Positions 1 through 8,766 of a DNA stretch of 64,000 nucleotides are shown here, one piece after another. The notes beneath the pieces were generated by a model. It did not search any database, was not told the DNA's origin, and saw only the letters and a program-made list of their open reading frames with translations. Within the stretch, counting starts at the first letter, position 1; the number at the start of each line of letters is the position of its first letter. Source of the DNA: Flavobacterium ustbae (GTDB lineage Bacteria > Bacteroidota > Bacteroidia > Flavobacteriales > Flavobacteriaceae). A program made the position numbers and the translations under genes. The DNA is taken from assembly GCF_003946915.1 (NCBI RefSeq), contig NZ_RPOC01000007.1, positions 124,001 to 188,000 on the forward strand, given 5' to 3'.

Positions 1-857
1 CTTAACATGGTGCAGTTTGTAATAGTTACATTTTCAGTTGCTTTTCCGTATTTACGTCCGTCGCCGTCTCTTCCAGATTTGATTGTAATACAGTCGTCTC
101 CAACGCTGATGTGGCAGTTTGAAATATGAACATTTGTACAAGAAGAAGGATTGATTCCGTCTGTATTTGGCGAATGCGGATTAAAAATCGAGATTCCGGT
201 TACGGTTACATTGTCGCAGAATTCTGGGTTAATCGTCCAGAAAGGTGAATTTTGAAACGTAACTCCTTCAATTAAAATGTTTTTGCAGTTGTAAGCCTGA
301 AAAAATGATGGTCTGAAAAATTTCTTGTCAACGGTTCTTTTGTAATACGGTTCTGTGTAAAGGCCTTTATTTTGCTCTTCCCACATGGTTTGGTATTTCG
401 TTGGAGGCAATGGTTCTTTGGCACTTTCGATTCGGTACACTTCATTCCACCACGCTTTTCCTTGTCCGTCGATTATGCCTCTTCCTGTGATACTGATGTT
501 TTGCTGATCTTTAGCATAAAATAAGGGTTGGAAAGATTTCATTACAATTCCTTCATAACGCATTTCTACGTACGGCAAGTAATCATCAAAGTTTTCTGAG
601 AACTTTAAAACTGCTCCAGAATCTAAATGAATTGTGATGTTGCTTTTAAGGGTTAATGCTCCTGTAAGGTATTCTCCTGCAGGGAAGAAAATCGTTCCTC
701 CGCCGTTTTTCGATGCTTTTTCGATTGCATTTTGAATGGCTTGAGTACATTTTTGGCCTTTGTTGTTTCCGCCTTCTTTAAGGATGTTTATCCAGCCGTC
801 TTGTGCGAAGGTTGTTAGACTAGTTATGCAGCAGAGTATTATTAATATGTTTTTCAT
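1..857 (-). CDS. GH28 polygalacturonase-like protein, partial (C-terminus beyond window)
   Basis: The reading frame opens at an ATG at 857 and runs off the left edge, giving the first 285 residues. A signal peptide ending near TTFAQ (about residue 19) points to export. Right-handed beta-helix features of glycoside hydrolase family 28 follow: GGGTIFFPAGEY, GRGIIDGQGKAWW, and the catalytic motifs N231-T-D233-G and the D254-D255 pair followed by CITIKSGRDG. The third Asp lies in NTDG; the GHG and RxK motifs would be beyond the edge. GH28 enzymes hydrolyse alpha-1,4-galacturonosyl links in homogalacturonan or rhamnogalacturonan, or release terminal GalA from side chains; the exact specificity cannot be told. 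It is the most downstream visible member of a minus-strand run of pectin genes. Confidence 0.93.
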   Translation of the reverse strand, partial: MKNILIILCCITSLTTFAQDGWINILKEGGNNKGQKCTQAIQNAIEKASKNGGGTIFFPAGEYLTGALTLKSNITIHLDSGAVLKFSENFDDYLPYVEMRYEGIVMKSFQPLFYAKDQQNISITGRGIIDGQGKAWWNEVYRIESAKEPLPPTKYQTMWEEQNKGLYTEPYYKRTVDKKFFRPSFFQAYNCKNILIEGVTFQNSPFWTINPEFCDNVTVTGISIFNPHSPNTDGINPSSCTNVHISNCHISVGDDCITIKSGRDGDGRKYGKATENVTITNCTML

Positions 858-875
858 TGTTGTGTTGTTTTTTGG

Positions 876-969
876 TTTCACGCAGATTTAAAAAGATTAA
901 AGCAGATCCAGCAGATTTTTTAAATTTAATCTGCGCAGATCAGCTAAAATCTGCTAAATCTGCGTGAAA
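876..969. repeat. Palindromic intergenic repeat, 'cacgcagattta' family
   Basis: The left arm TTTCACGCAGATTTA (876-890) is matched by TAAATCTGCGTGAAA (955-969), with further imperfect pairing inside. The same word family recurs at 2571-2667, 20017-20275, 35405-35467 and 55812-55900. It lies between two minus-strand pectin genes, so it would form a long hairpin in a read-through transcript. Confidence 0.85.
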
Positions 970-988
970 TATTTTATTCTCACTTTTT

Positions 989-1073
989 GTCATTGCTAGG
1001 AATGAAGCAACCACATTTACAAAATCAATTTTGCTTATAAGTTGTAGTGAGGTTGCTTCGTTCCTCGCAATGA
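989..1073. repeat. Palindromic intergenic repeat, 'gtcatt...ggaatga' family
   Basis: Imperfect inverted repeat: GTCATTGCTAGGAATGAAGC pairs with GCTTCGTTCCTCGCAATGAC about 40 bp away. Relatives with different loops occur at 5961-6063, 30263-30372, 33967-34071, 37228-37395 and 52017-52125. Confidence 0.8.
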
Positions 1074-1086
1074 CCAATCTATAGGG

Positions 1087-2487
1087 TTACTTTGAGGTTA
1101 AAATCAAAACCCAGTCATTGCCATCTTCTTTTTTACCTTCTGGCTGGAAGTTTTGAGTTCCTTTATTATCAAATGTTCCGATTTTTGTTTTTTTACCATT
1201 TCTTGGATTGTACCAAGTTGCTTCAAATTTATCTCCGGAAATTTTGCCAAGTTTAACTTCTATTATTCTTCCGTTGTAGGTATACAGCAAAGCATATTTT
1301 TCTCCTCTAATTGCCGAAATATAATCGTATTTTTCTCCTTGATTAACTACTAATGAAACGTCTGGTGTTCCTTCTAAAAATGGAAATTCTTCGATTAACT
1401 TCTTGATATAAACCATTTGTTTGGCTCCGGGTGCATTGATCGCCGATGTCCATAATTCTTTGTTTCCGTACGCTGGTTTGTCACCTTTTCTGAACATTTG
1501 CATTACAGCGTTGTGTCCGTAGGTGTAACCTGCTCCACCTGACAGAACTGACCAATACCCATAACGGCGAATGTCGTTTGCGGTCCATTTTGGCTGTAAA
1601 GTATCGTGGAGACCGTGCGGAATATTTTCGTAAGATGGTTCTCCGTCCAATGTTGGTTTAGTTGGTTTTAATTCGAAATCTCTAAGAACAAATTTGTAAT
1701 TGTCTTCTTTGAAATTGGTTTTTACCGAATCCTGATCGTATCTTCTGTGTCCCGACTGAAACATATTGAAATCCAGCCATTTTGCATTGTGAAAGTTTTC
1801 TGAAGAATCTGTTCTACCGAACGGATGGAAAGTCACTAATTGCTCTGGATTGTTAGTTTTTAAAGTGTTTCCGATGGCGTTCCAGATATCCTGAAATTCG
1901 TTTCCATGTGTGTCTCCGCCGTTTAACCAGATTACGTTGGTTCTGTTTTTATATCTATTAGCCAAAAACTGAGCGTATTCTGTTGCTTGTTCCTTGCTTA
2001 CTTTATTTCCTTTTGAAACGTTCGTTCCCCAAACCGGAACCATTGCAACGTAAATTCCGTTTTTCTGAGCTACGTCTAAAGTGTAATCTACGTGATCCCA
2101 GTAATCGTATTGTTTGGCATCTTTGAAATCATTTCCTGCTGTAATTAATGGTTTTGAAACATCTTCGTTGATTAATGCTGGATCACCATAAACGTTTACG
2201 GCATTGATGTTGTGCAAAACCATGACCTGAACTACATTGAATCCTTTGTCTTTTCTGTCTTTAAAATATTTCTCTACTCCTGCTCTGTCCAGTTTTCCGA
2301 ATGCCAGCCAGCCTGTGTCGCCAAGCCAGAAAAATGGTTTTTCGTTTTCGGTTACAAAATAATGCTGATTTTTAGATACTTTGATTTGAGGCAGTGCGCC
2401 TTTTGTTTTGGCTTGCGAGAATCCGCTTTGTGCTGTGAGCATAAAGGGAATGCAAAGGGCGTATAAAGATTTTATTTTCAGATTCAT
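1087..2487 (-). CDS. GH140 family glycoside hydrolase (DUF4038; apiosidase-type)
   Basis: Exported protein of 466 residues with a signal peptide ending near SGFSQA (residue 26). The DUF4038 TIM-barrel signature is clear: KPFFWLGDTGWLAFG (50-64), KGFNVVQVMVLH (81-92), VIWLNGGD (185-192) and LDGEPSYE (280-287). Candidate catalytic residues are D192 and E283, which match in context the Asp/Glu pair of the characterised GH140 enzyme BT1012. That enzyme is an endo-apiosidase cutting between D-apiose and the RG-II backbone. A small C-terminal beta domain (about 375-466) follows the barrel, as in the family. Apiose linked this way is essentially specific to RG-II among pectins, so this gene is the strongest RG-II marker here. 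Some DUF4038 proteins have other or unknown specificities. Confidence 0.88.
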   Translation of the reverse strand: MNLKIKSLYALCIPFMLTAQSGFSQAKTKGALPQIKVSKNQHYFVTENEKPFFWLGDTGWLAFGKLDRAGVEKYFKDRKDKGFNVVQVMVLHNINAVNVYGDPALINEDVSKPLITAGNDFKDAKQYDYWDHVDYTLDVAQKNGIYVAMVPVWGTNVSKGNKVSKEQATEYAQFLANRYKNRTNVIWLNGGDTHGNEFQDIWNAIGNTLKTNNPEQLVTFHPFGRTDSSENFHNAKWLDFNMFQSGHRRYDQDSVKTNFKEDNYKFVLRDFELKPTKPTLDGEPSYENIPHGLHDTLQPKWTANDIRRYGYWSVLSGGAGYTYGHNAVMQMFRKGDKPAYGNKELWTSAINAPGAKQMVYIKKLIEEFPFLEGTPDVSLVVNQGEKYDYISAIRGEKYALLYTYNGRIIEVKLGKISGDKFEATWYNPRNGKKTKIGTFDNKGTQNFQPEGKKEDGNDWVLILTSK

Positions 2488-2570
2488 TTTGGGTTGTTTT
2501 TGAATTTATGTTTTTTAGTTGTTAATAGCCACGAATTCACGAATTTTTCTTTTATAATCTTTGTGTTTTT

Positions 2571-2667
2571 TTTCACGCAGATTCTGCAATTTTAGCTGAT
2601 TTGTGCAGATTTAATTTTATAAAAAAATCTGCTTGATCTGCTTTAATCTTTTTAAATCTGCGTGAAT
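2571..2667. repeat. Palindromic repeat, 'cacgcagatt' family
   Basis: TTTCACGCAGATT at 2571 pairs with AAATCTGCGTGAA at 2653-2665, with several short 'atctgc' words between. A shorter 'gccacgaattcacgaa' word lies just upstream (2528-2544). No gene is seen in the gap 2488-2748. Confidence 0.8.
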
Positions 2668-2748
2668 TTTTTCTCTCGCAGATTTTGCAGATTGGACAGA
2701 TTATTTTAATTCTAATTTTTTAATCCTTTTAATCTGTGAAATCTGTGG

Positions 2749-5700
2749 CTAACTTTTTTTCACTACAAATAATACTTTTTCTTTTATTTCGGCTTGCGGG
2801 ATTGTGATTTGTTTTCCTCCGCTTATGTTGGCTTTTTTGGTTGTATTTCCTGTTGAAGCATTGATTGCGAATACTTCAAATGTTCCTTTTTCGTTTGCTA
2901 AATCGATTGTGATATCCTGATCGTTTTTCAGGTAAAACAGATAGCTTTTTCCTTTGTTTTCTAATTTCCAAAGATTGTCTGAAAACGTGTTTCCGTCAAC
3001 TAATTTCATTTCGCTTAAAGCGGCATAAAACTGAGGCAGTTCAATTTTTGGAATATTTGGCAAAGAAGCTCCTGCCATTAAAGCCGGCCATCCAAATCTT
3101 GATGAACCGTCTGTTGAATATAAAACTACTTTTTCAGGATATTTTTCGCGGTATTCACGAACGGCACGATACACTTGATTATCAGTTTCTTTACCGGTTT
3201 TCATTTTTCTGGCGTGCTGTCTTGGCGCTAAATTTACACCTCCCTGTGGAGCATATGCCGAACCATCTTCTTTGTAATACCAATATCTGATGTCGATTAC
3301 ATCAACCGTTTTGTTTCTTTTAGCATCATTTAAAATAGCGTCCTGAACATCTTTGGTTGCGCTTAATCCGATTAAGCCTTTTTTACCCGTTTCCTCTTTC
3401 CACTTTTGAGCCTGATCAATCCAGAATTCCATGAAATGAAGCGGACCTGTGTATTCGGCGCTTGTTAACTGAATTACGTTGCTGTTTTCCTGAAAGTTTT
3501 CGAACGATTTTCTAATAAAACCTTCGTGCAATTTTCTTCTTTGTTCATTCGTAATATCATAAAACTGTTCCGCCATAAAAATACGTTTGTCTCCTGCGTA
3601 AGGCGGTGGCTCAGGAAATCCTGAGTTATTAATATTGTTTGCCGAACGCCAAGGCGAACTTGCCCAGTGTGCTCCAGCTTCTAAAATATTGTGCTGAAAA
3701 TATTGCTGATTGATTAACAATTGTCCGTTTGGTTCTGCCAATGTTGCAAACTGCGCTAAACGGTTCCAATACCAATCGTTGAATTTCGTCAAATCATATT
3801 TGCTTAAATGATCCCAAGCCAAATCCTGTCCGCTTCTCGCGAAAGGCTGTTCGTAAAACGGAGGCCAGACATCGGCGTCAAATCTACGTACACGTTCGTG
3901 ATCGTCCATACGGCGCTCGTACCATAAACCATAATTGTGTTCTAAAGCTACAATGTTGTTTTTTGTCAAATAATCTACCGTTTCCTTGACTTTGTCTGTT
4001 AGTCCGTTTCCAGTTCTTCCCGGTACAAAACGGGTTATATGCGGTGTTGATTTGTTTACAAAATCATCGGTAAGATCGCCTCTCCACCATGCTACATTGG
4101 TTTCTTTTCCTGCAATTAATTTTCCTTCAAAAGTCAATAAACCATTTTCAACGATTACTTTTGAAGTCGATGTTTTCGCTTTATTTTCTGAAGTAATTTT
4201 TAAATCGTTAGCATTTTTTAAACCTGAATTATTGATATTAATTGGGTTTTGTTTCGAAACTTCTGCAATCCATTGTGGTAAACTTTTTGCCGTTGTTGCC
4301 GAGTTTTTTGTCAGTTCCTGAGCGACTTCTATTGTCGGACTTGAAGAAGGTTCTGAACCTAAATCATAAATAAAAGCTGGTGAAGGCAGTTTTCCTAATC
4401 TGTTTTCTAATTGTGTGTAAAACAAACTTCTCGGGCTGATATGTCCGTTTACGTCTTTCCAATGTCCGTTTCCTCCAAATTGTCCCCAAACTCCAAAAGC
4501 CCAGTTTTGTGCTGTCGGCGGACTATAACATTCTACTTTTGAAGCTGATGATTCCCAAATAACTGAATTAGCGGCTGTCCATCCTGCTCCTCTTCCTGCT
4601 TGTTCTCGGTTATTATAACTTAAAGCTTTTCCGTCAATATTGGCAATGTCGAATAAAACTCCGGTTGCCCAGCTTCCGATTGCTCCGCTGTTATCAAAGG
4701 GAAGATGCGATTCGCATTGCACGAAAGCATTTGGACCCGTTGTACCAAATCCGCCCACGGCGAAATCATGATAGCCAAATTCAGAATAACAACGGTGAAA
4801 AAGGGTCTGCTGACCTTCTGTATAAAAAGTATGTCTTCTGAATGAAGCAATTTCTGAAACGGGCTCTGTGGCAATACAATCTTCAACTGTAATCTGCTGA
4901 CTTGTTTTTAAAACTGTAACTGCTCCACCTGCAAAGTGTTTGAAATTAACCTGTTTTACCCAGGCATTTCTTGTGTTTTCAATACTTATCGCCTGCCATC
5001 TGTGTTCTTCATCTTTTAAATTTGAAGCATTGAAAGTCGATTTAATCAGCATATTTTCAACGCCGATATGTTCGATTCTTCCTGCCCATGAATAAACGGT
5101 AACTTTTGAAGTTCCAAAAACATCATCTAAAGACATCGTTATTGGAGCACTTACCGTTACTTCATTTCCGTTGATTTTAGTTACAACACGATTCCAAGTC
5201 GTAATCCAATCTCCTTTTTTCCAACCGATCCATGAAGTTTCTCCTCCGAAATCCTGCATGTGTACTTCTTTAATGAAATTATCGGTCAGTGGTTTGCTGA
5301 TTTCGATTTCATCTGAAACTTTTAGTTTTGAAGTATTCTTTAATTGGATTTTCTGTGTTCCAAGTGGTGTGTAAGCATTGTTGAATTCGAACGAATCTTT
5401 GTAAACTTTATCGTTTACACCTAAAATTCTAATCAAAGCTTCTCTTTCTAAACCAGTTCCTAGAAGTACTGTTCCGTTTTCGGTGTTTCCGCTTCCGCGA
5501 AGGACAACTCCCGATTTTCTAATGTATAAAGTCCCGCTTACTTTGAAAGTTCCTTTGTCTAAAAGAACGGCCCCGCGAAAGCCATTTTTATCTGGTTTTA
5601 AACCGCTTACATAGTCAATCGCATTTTGGATTTTCTGTGTAGCGTCTTCATCCTGATTCGAAACAAAAATCTTGTTCTCCAGATTCGGAATTGATTTTTC

Positions 5701-5895
5701 TGATGCCATATAGCCCGCAAAAGAAAAATCCGGTATCTGATTTCCTTGATTGTCTTTTGTGAACGTTAGTTTTCCTTCTTTGGTCTTTACAATGTCTGGG
5801 AAAGCTGTTTGGGCTGTGATATTTACAGACATAGCAAAACACATTATTACTAATGTGTTTTTGAAAGAAATTATATTTTGTTTAGTGAAATTCAC
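2749..5895 (-). CDS. Pectate-lyase-like beta-helix protein fused to a DUF6298-like catalytic-looking domain
   Basis: Protein of 1048 residues with an N-terminal signal peptide (cleavage near residue 29, VNITAQ). Residues about 55-560 form a right-handed parallel beta-helix typical of the pectate lyase superfamily (GAVLLDKGTFKVSGTLYI, SGVVLRGSG). Residues about 590-1048 look like a TIM-barrel glycosidase region followed by a small beta domain (ITRFVPGRTGNG, NNIVALEHNYGLWYERR, LLINQQYFQHNILEAGAHW, DVIDIRYWYY), resembling DUF6298/DUF4955 proteins of Bacteroidetes pectin loci. I do not recognise a characterised member and assign no substrate. Its place beside GH140 and PL1 makes a pectin or RG-II role likely. 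The beta-helix half could bind or cleave; acidic residues such as E in LEHNYGLWYERR and D in DVIDIRYW are candidates only. Confidence 0.75.
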   Translation of the reverse strand: MNFTKQNIISFKNTLVIMCFAMSVNITAQTAFPDIVKTKEGKLTFTKDNQGNQIPDFSFAGYMASEKSIPNLENKIFVSNQDEDATQKIQNAIDYVSGLKPDKNGFRGAVLLDKGTFKVSGTLYIRKSGVVLRGSGNTENGTVLLGTGLEREALIRILGVNDKVYKDSFEFNNAYTPLGTQKIQLKNTSKLKVSDEIEISKPLTDNFIKEVHMQDFGGETSWIGWKKGDWITTWNRVVTKINGNEVTVSAPITMSLDDVFGTSKVTVYSWAGRIEHIGVENMLIKSTFNASNLKDEEHRWQAISIENTRNAWVKQVNFKHFAGGAVTVLKTSQQITVEDCIATEPVSEIASFRRHTFYTEGQQTLFHRCYSEFGYHDFAVGGFGTTGPNAFVQCESHLPFDNSGAIGSWATGVLFDIANIDGKALSYNNREQAGRGAGWTAANSVIWESSASKVECYSPPTAQNWAFGVWGQFGGNGHWKDVNGHISPRSLFYTQLENRLGKLPSPAFIYDLGSEPSSSPTIEVAQELTKNSATTAKSLPQWIAEVSKQNPININNSGLKNANDLKITSENKAKTSTSKVIVENGLLTFEGKLIAGKETNVAWWRGDLTDDFVNKSTPHITRFVPGRTGNGLTDKVKETVDYLTKNNIVALEHNYGLWYERRMDDHERVRRFDADVWPPFYEQPFARSGQDLAWDHLSKYDLTKFNDWYWNRLAQFATLAEPNGQLLINQQYFQHNILEAGAHWASSPWRSANNINNSGFPEPPPYAGDKRIFMAEQFYDITNEQRRKLHEGFIRKSFENFQENSNVIQLTSAEYTGPLHFMEFWIDQAQKWKEETGKKGLIGLSATKDVQDAILNDAKRNKTVDVIDIRYWYYKEDGSAYAPQGGVNLAPRQHARKMKTGKETDNQVYRAVREYREKYPEKVVLYSTDGSSRFGWPALMAGASLPNIPKIELPQFYAALSEMKLVDGNTFSDNLWKLENKGKSYLFYLKNDQDITIDLANEKGTFEVFAINASTGNTTKKANISGGKQITIPQAEIKEKVLFVVKKS

Positions 5896-5960
5896 TTTTT
5901 AATAATTTTAGATTTCTGAATTTAGATTTTAGATTTTCTAAAGTTAAGTATTTCCTCAGT

Positions 5961-6063
5961 TTTGTCATTTCGACGGAGGAGAAATCTCCGCAAGAAACTC
6001 CGCAAAGTTTGATTTAGATTGTCGAGCTACTTACGGAGATTTCTCATCCGTCGAAATGACAAA
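5961..6063. repeat. Palindromic repeat, 'tgtcatttcgacggagg' family
   Basis: TTTTGTCATTTCGACGGA (from 5961) pairs with TCCGTCGAAATGACAAA (ending 6063). The arms also contain 'agaaatctccg' and 'cggagatttct'. It is nearly the same element as 52017-52125. Confidence 0.85.
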
Positions 6064-6088
6064 CTGTGCGTTATTACTTTGTGTTATG

Positions 6089-6121
6089 AAACCTGACAGG
6101 TTTTAAAAACCTGTCAGGTTT
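6089..6121. repeat. Short perfect hairpin, 'aacctgacaggtt' family
   Basis: AAACCTGACAGG and CCTGTCAGGTTT flank a 9-nt A/T loop, forming a perfect 12-bp stem. It ends 24 bp beyond the stop of the beta-helix gene's upstream neighbour, on the minus strand, and could act as a terminator-like or mRNA-stabilising hairpin. A single arm recurs near 34096-34108. Confidence 0.75.
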
Positions 6122-6144
6122 CTAATCGCAAAAAACACTTTTAA

Positions 6145-7851
6145 CTATTGAACTAAAGATTTCACTTTAGCCAAAGTATCAATATTATTCTCCAATTTCG
6201 TCCAGTCTACTTTTTGATTTGGATCTATGTTGTTGAAATACTTTTCAATATTCGTGTAACCGTCTCCGTTAGAATCTTTATTCGCATCTGAAGCATCATT
6301 TGGATTTAAACCAAATTTCTTCTCCCACGCATCAGGGATTCCGTCGTTATCTGAATCTTTATAAGCTTTTCCTTTGTATGTAGGATATCCGCCAACTTGG
6401 TCTGGATGCGTTATAATTCCTTTTTTGTATGAATCGGCAGGAAGTCTTCTTTTTACAAACTCTTTTCCGATCGTATTTTCTAAACCGTCTTTCACTTCTA
6501 TTTTTCCTGTGCGAACTTGTTTTAAAACTCTTTCATCAACAGCATCTCTTTTTGGGATTGTCGCTCCAACATTCGTTAAAACAAAATCATAAGCTTCTTC
6601 TGCACTCATGATTTTAAATGGTGGCATTGAAAACGGTTTTGTCTGTTTGATTGCTGCTAAAAAATCTTTTGTTTCAGCTTCTGGAAGTTTTTCCAATTGT
6701 ACTCCGCCATTCCAGTTATCTGCTGTAACTTCAGGACTTCCTACAATAAAGTTCCCTGAAACATAAGCTCTACCGTATTGTTTTGGCTGAATATATCCTG
6801 ATTCTGGTTTTACGATTCTATGCGAAATAGGTTCGTTTACTGGCGTAATTGGTCCAGGTTTAAAATAATTGTTGATGATGTTTAACATCGAACGATAATC
6901 TCCGCCGTCCAGCGTACGGTTCCACCAATTAAATACTACGTTATTCACAAAATTAAAGTCGCCATACATTCCGATAGAAGCATTTCTAGAAATGTTGTCG
7001 GCCCATAAATTGCGCATAAAAGTACTATTTAATCCGCCGATTGTACTTCCAAACGCGTGATTATAAGTATCTAAACCTTCTGATGAAATGGTATTTTGAA
7101 TCGTGATATTACAAGCTGGCATTTTCTCCAGTTTCGATTTTTCATTTACCTGAAACTGATGCCTGTATAAAGAAATATTTTCATCTAATCCCCAACTTAT
7201 CGAACAGTGATCAACTATGATATTTCCCATCGGATTTCCGCCAAGTGCGTCGTCTCTTCTGGTAACTTCAGTTGCACCGCGTCTAAAACGCATGTGTCTG
7301 ATAATTACGTCATGTGTGTCAATTTCTAATGTTTCTCCCGCAATACAGATTCCGTCTCCCGGAGCCGTCTGTCCTGCAATCGTTACATAAGGTGCACGCA
7401 TACTGATTCGTTTTTTTAACTGAATAATTCCTGAAACGTTAAAAACAATTGTTCTTGCTCCAACAGCTTCACAGGCTTCACGAAAAGTTCCTTTTCCGCT
7501 GTCTTCTAAACTTGTTACTACAAATATTTTTCCGCCACGTCCACCTTGTGTATACGCTCCTCCACCTTCCGCGCCTGGAAAAGCGGGAATATCAGCCTGT
7601 ACAAAATCTTTTGGATAAGAAGCCCAAGGTAAATATGGTTTTCCTTGTTTTCCTTCTTCTTTGATAATGTGATAATTGGCATTCCATATTTCAGCTAGTC
7701 TTTTTTCTTCATCCGCTAAAACAGCGTCTGCTTTTGCCTGAACATCTTTTGGAATTACAGGATATTGGGCATAAGCCGAAGAAACAAGCGAACAAAATGA
7801 AAAGGCTAGTAATGTGTTTCTGATAGTGCGGTTTGGAGAAATATTCTTCAT
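6145..7851 (-). CDS. PL1 family pectate lyase (568 aa)
   Basis: Exported enzyme; a signal peptide ends near AYAQ (residue 29). A pectate lyase beta-helix of the PL1 type runs from FPGAEGGG (91-98) through TIAGQTAPG (157-165) to VDHCSISWGLDE (213-224), the Ca-binding/catalytic region of pectate lyases. Pectate lyases cleave de-esterified homogalacturonan by beta-elimination. The C-terminus (about 499-545) has two Asp/Asn-rich Ca-binding loops of the thrombospondin-3/dockerin-like kind (DSDNDGIPD, DSNGDGYTN). It is a close paralogue of the gene at 8767-10482, with the DUF3826 gene between them, suggesting tandem duplication. Probably transcribed with susC/susD from upstream. Confidence 0.93.
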   Translation of the reverse strand: MKNISPNRTIRNTLLAFSFCSLVSSAYAQYPVIPKDVQAKADAVLADEEKRLAEIWNANYHIIKEEGKQGKPYLPWASYPKDFVQADIPAFPGAEGGGAYTQGGRGGKIFVVTSLEDSGKGTFREACEAVGARTIVFNVSGIIQLKKRISMRAPYVTIAGQTAPGDGICIAGETLEIDTHDVIIRHMRFRRGATEVTRRDDALGGNPMGNIIVDHCSISWGLDENISLYRHQFQVNEKSKLEKMPACNITIQNTISSEGLDTYNHAFGSTIGGLNSTFMRNLWADNISRNASIGMYGDFNFVNNVVFNWWNRTLDGGDYRSMLNIINNYFKPGPITPVNEPISHRIVKPESGYIQPKQYGRAYVSGNFIVGSPEVTADNWNGGVQLEKLPEAETKDFLAAIKQTKPFSMPPFKIMSAEEAYDFVLTNVGATIPKRDAVDERVLKQVRTGKIEVKDGLENTIGKEFVKRRLPADSYKKGIITHPDQVGGYPTYKGKAYKDSDNDGIPDAWEKKFGLNPNDASDANKDSNGDGYTNIEKYFNNIDPNQKVDWTKLENNIDTLAKVKSLVQ

Positions 7852-7972
7852 TAGTCCTTAGTAGTTAGTTGGTTAGTCCTTAGTTTTTGAGTACTTAGTA
7901 ATTAGTCCTTAGTGGTTAGTCCTTAGCTTTTTAGTTAGTAAATGGCTATGGACTAAAATCTAAGGACTAAGA
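7852..7972. repeat. Degenerate 'tagtccttag' repeat tract
   Basis: The decamer TAGTCCTTAG or close variants occurs about six times, and the tract ends with its complement (CTAAGGACTAA), so the whole can fold back. A related fragment with the complementary word lies at 37405-37435. No coding potential seen. Confidence 0.7.
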
Positions 7973-7973
7973 A

Positions 7974-8645
7974 CTACTTCTTAGCTTTCTCTCTTGCTTC
8001 AACACGTGCGTGCCAGTCTTTACTTTCTTTATTTAGATCGTAACCTTGTTTGGATAAATAGTTATTGATTCTTCCTTTGTATTTACCAAACCAGCCGTGC
8101 TTTTCTTTAGATGAACCAGCGTCCATTGCATGTTCTCTGGCTTCAACTAAGGCTTTGTAGATGTAATCTTTTTGTTCTGAAGTTAAATTCGGAAGCATAT
8201 CGTTGTAACCCGCAACCGTGATTGGAAGCACGCCATACGTCATTCCGTCTTTTACTTCTGTTATTTTATCTTCTGATAATTCTTTGCCTAATTTTTTGAT
8301 GTAAGATTTATGCAGTTTTGCAATTGACTCGTCTGCTTTTGATTTCAGCTTGTCAATTTTTTCGTTTTGTTTTTCTTTTGCTAAAGAAGTGTCTTCTTTT
8401 ACTTTTTTGATTTCAGCGTCTCTTCCGTCGTGAATCTCAGTTAAATCTCTGAATTGTTGTGCGATAATATTTGAAACGGCTTTTTCTTTCGCTTCGTTTT
8501 TTAAATCTAGTTTCGTTACAATTTTAGCCGCTCTTTCGTTGGTAACTTTTACGTATTCAGGGTCTACATGCTGTTGTGCATTTAAACTTGAAAATGCGAA
8601 AAGAAGTGACAGTAAGCTGATATTTATTTTTTTTATTGACATCAT
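7974..8645 (-). CDS. DUF3826 domain protein, exported
   Basis: The frame can be opened at 8684, but the extra residues (MRLCDFARL...) are simply a translation of the 'cgcaaagtcgcaaagacgc' intergenic repeat. The start is better placed at the ATG pair 8645/8642, giving MMSIKKINISLLSLLFAFSSLNAQ, a normal signal peptide, and a protein of about 223 residues. The mature part is helical and very rich in Lys and Glu, with the DUF3826 start DPEYVKVTNERAAKIVTKLDL. The function of DUF3826 is unknown to me. It sits between two PL1 lyases in a susCD operon, and association with pectin loci is its only clue. Confidence 0.85.
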   Translation of the reverse strand: MMSIKKINISLLSLLFAFSSLNAQQHVDPEYVKVTNERAAKIVTKLDLKNEAKEKAVSNIIAQQFRDLTEIHDGRDAEIKKVKEDTSLAKEKQNEKIDKLKSKADESIAKLHKSYIKKLGKELSEDKITEVKDGMTYGVLPITVAGYNDMLPNLTSEQKDYIYKALVEAREHAMDAGSSKEKHGWFGKYKGRINNYLSKQGYDLNKESKDWHARVEAREKAKK

Positions 8646-8660
8646 CTTTATTTTTTTTAA

Positions 8661-8740
8661 TCTCGCAAAGTCGCAAAGACGCAAAGTTTTTATATAAAAC
8701 TTAAGAAAAAATACCTTTGCGTCTTTGCGACTTTGCGAGA
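8661..8740. repeat. Palindromic repeat, 'ctcgcaaagtcgcaaagacgc' family
   Basis: TCTCGCAAAGTCGCAAAGAC at 8661-8680 is matched by the complementary arm at 8715-8740, giving an almost perfect stem of more than 25 bp. The same family is at 35323-35391 and 61692-61797, with single arms near 49957 and 60280. Confidence 0.88.
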
Positions 8741-8766
8741 AATTTGTTTAATAAACTTCTAAACTC

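Noticed and set aside
1153..1353. Plus-strand open frame inside the GH140 gene, as an example of many antisense frames
   Set aside because: Frames of 60-130 codons opposite strongly coding CAZyme genes show no domain, start context or codon pattern; they are shadows.
8646..8684. Longer N-terminus for the DUF3826 gene (start at 8684)
   Set aside because: The added residues MRLCDFARLKKIK are a translation of the intergenic 'cgcaaagtcgcaaagacgc' repeat and would bury the signal peptide.
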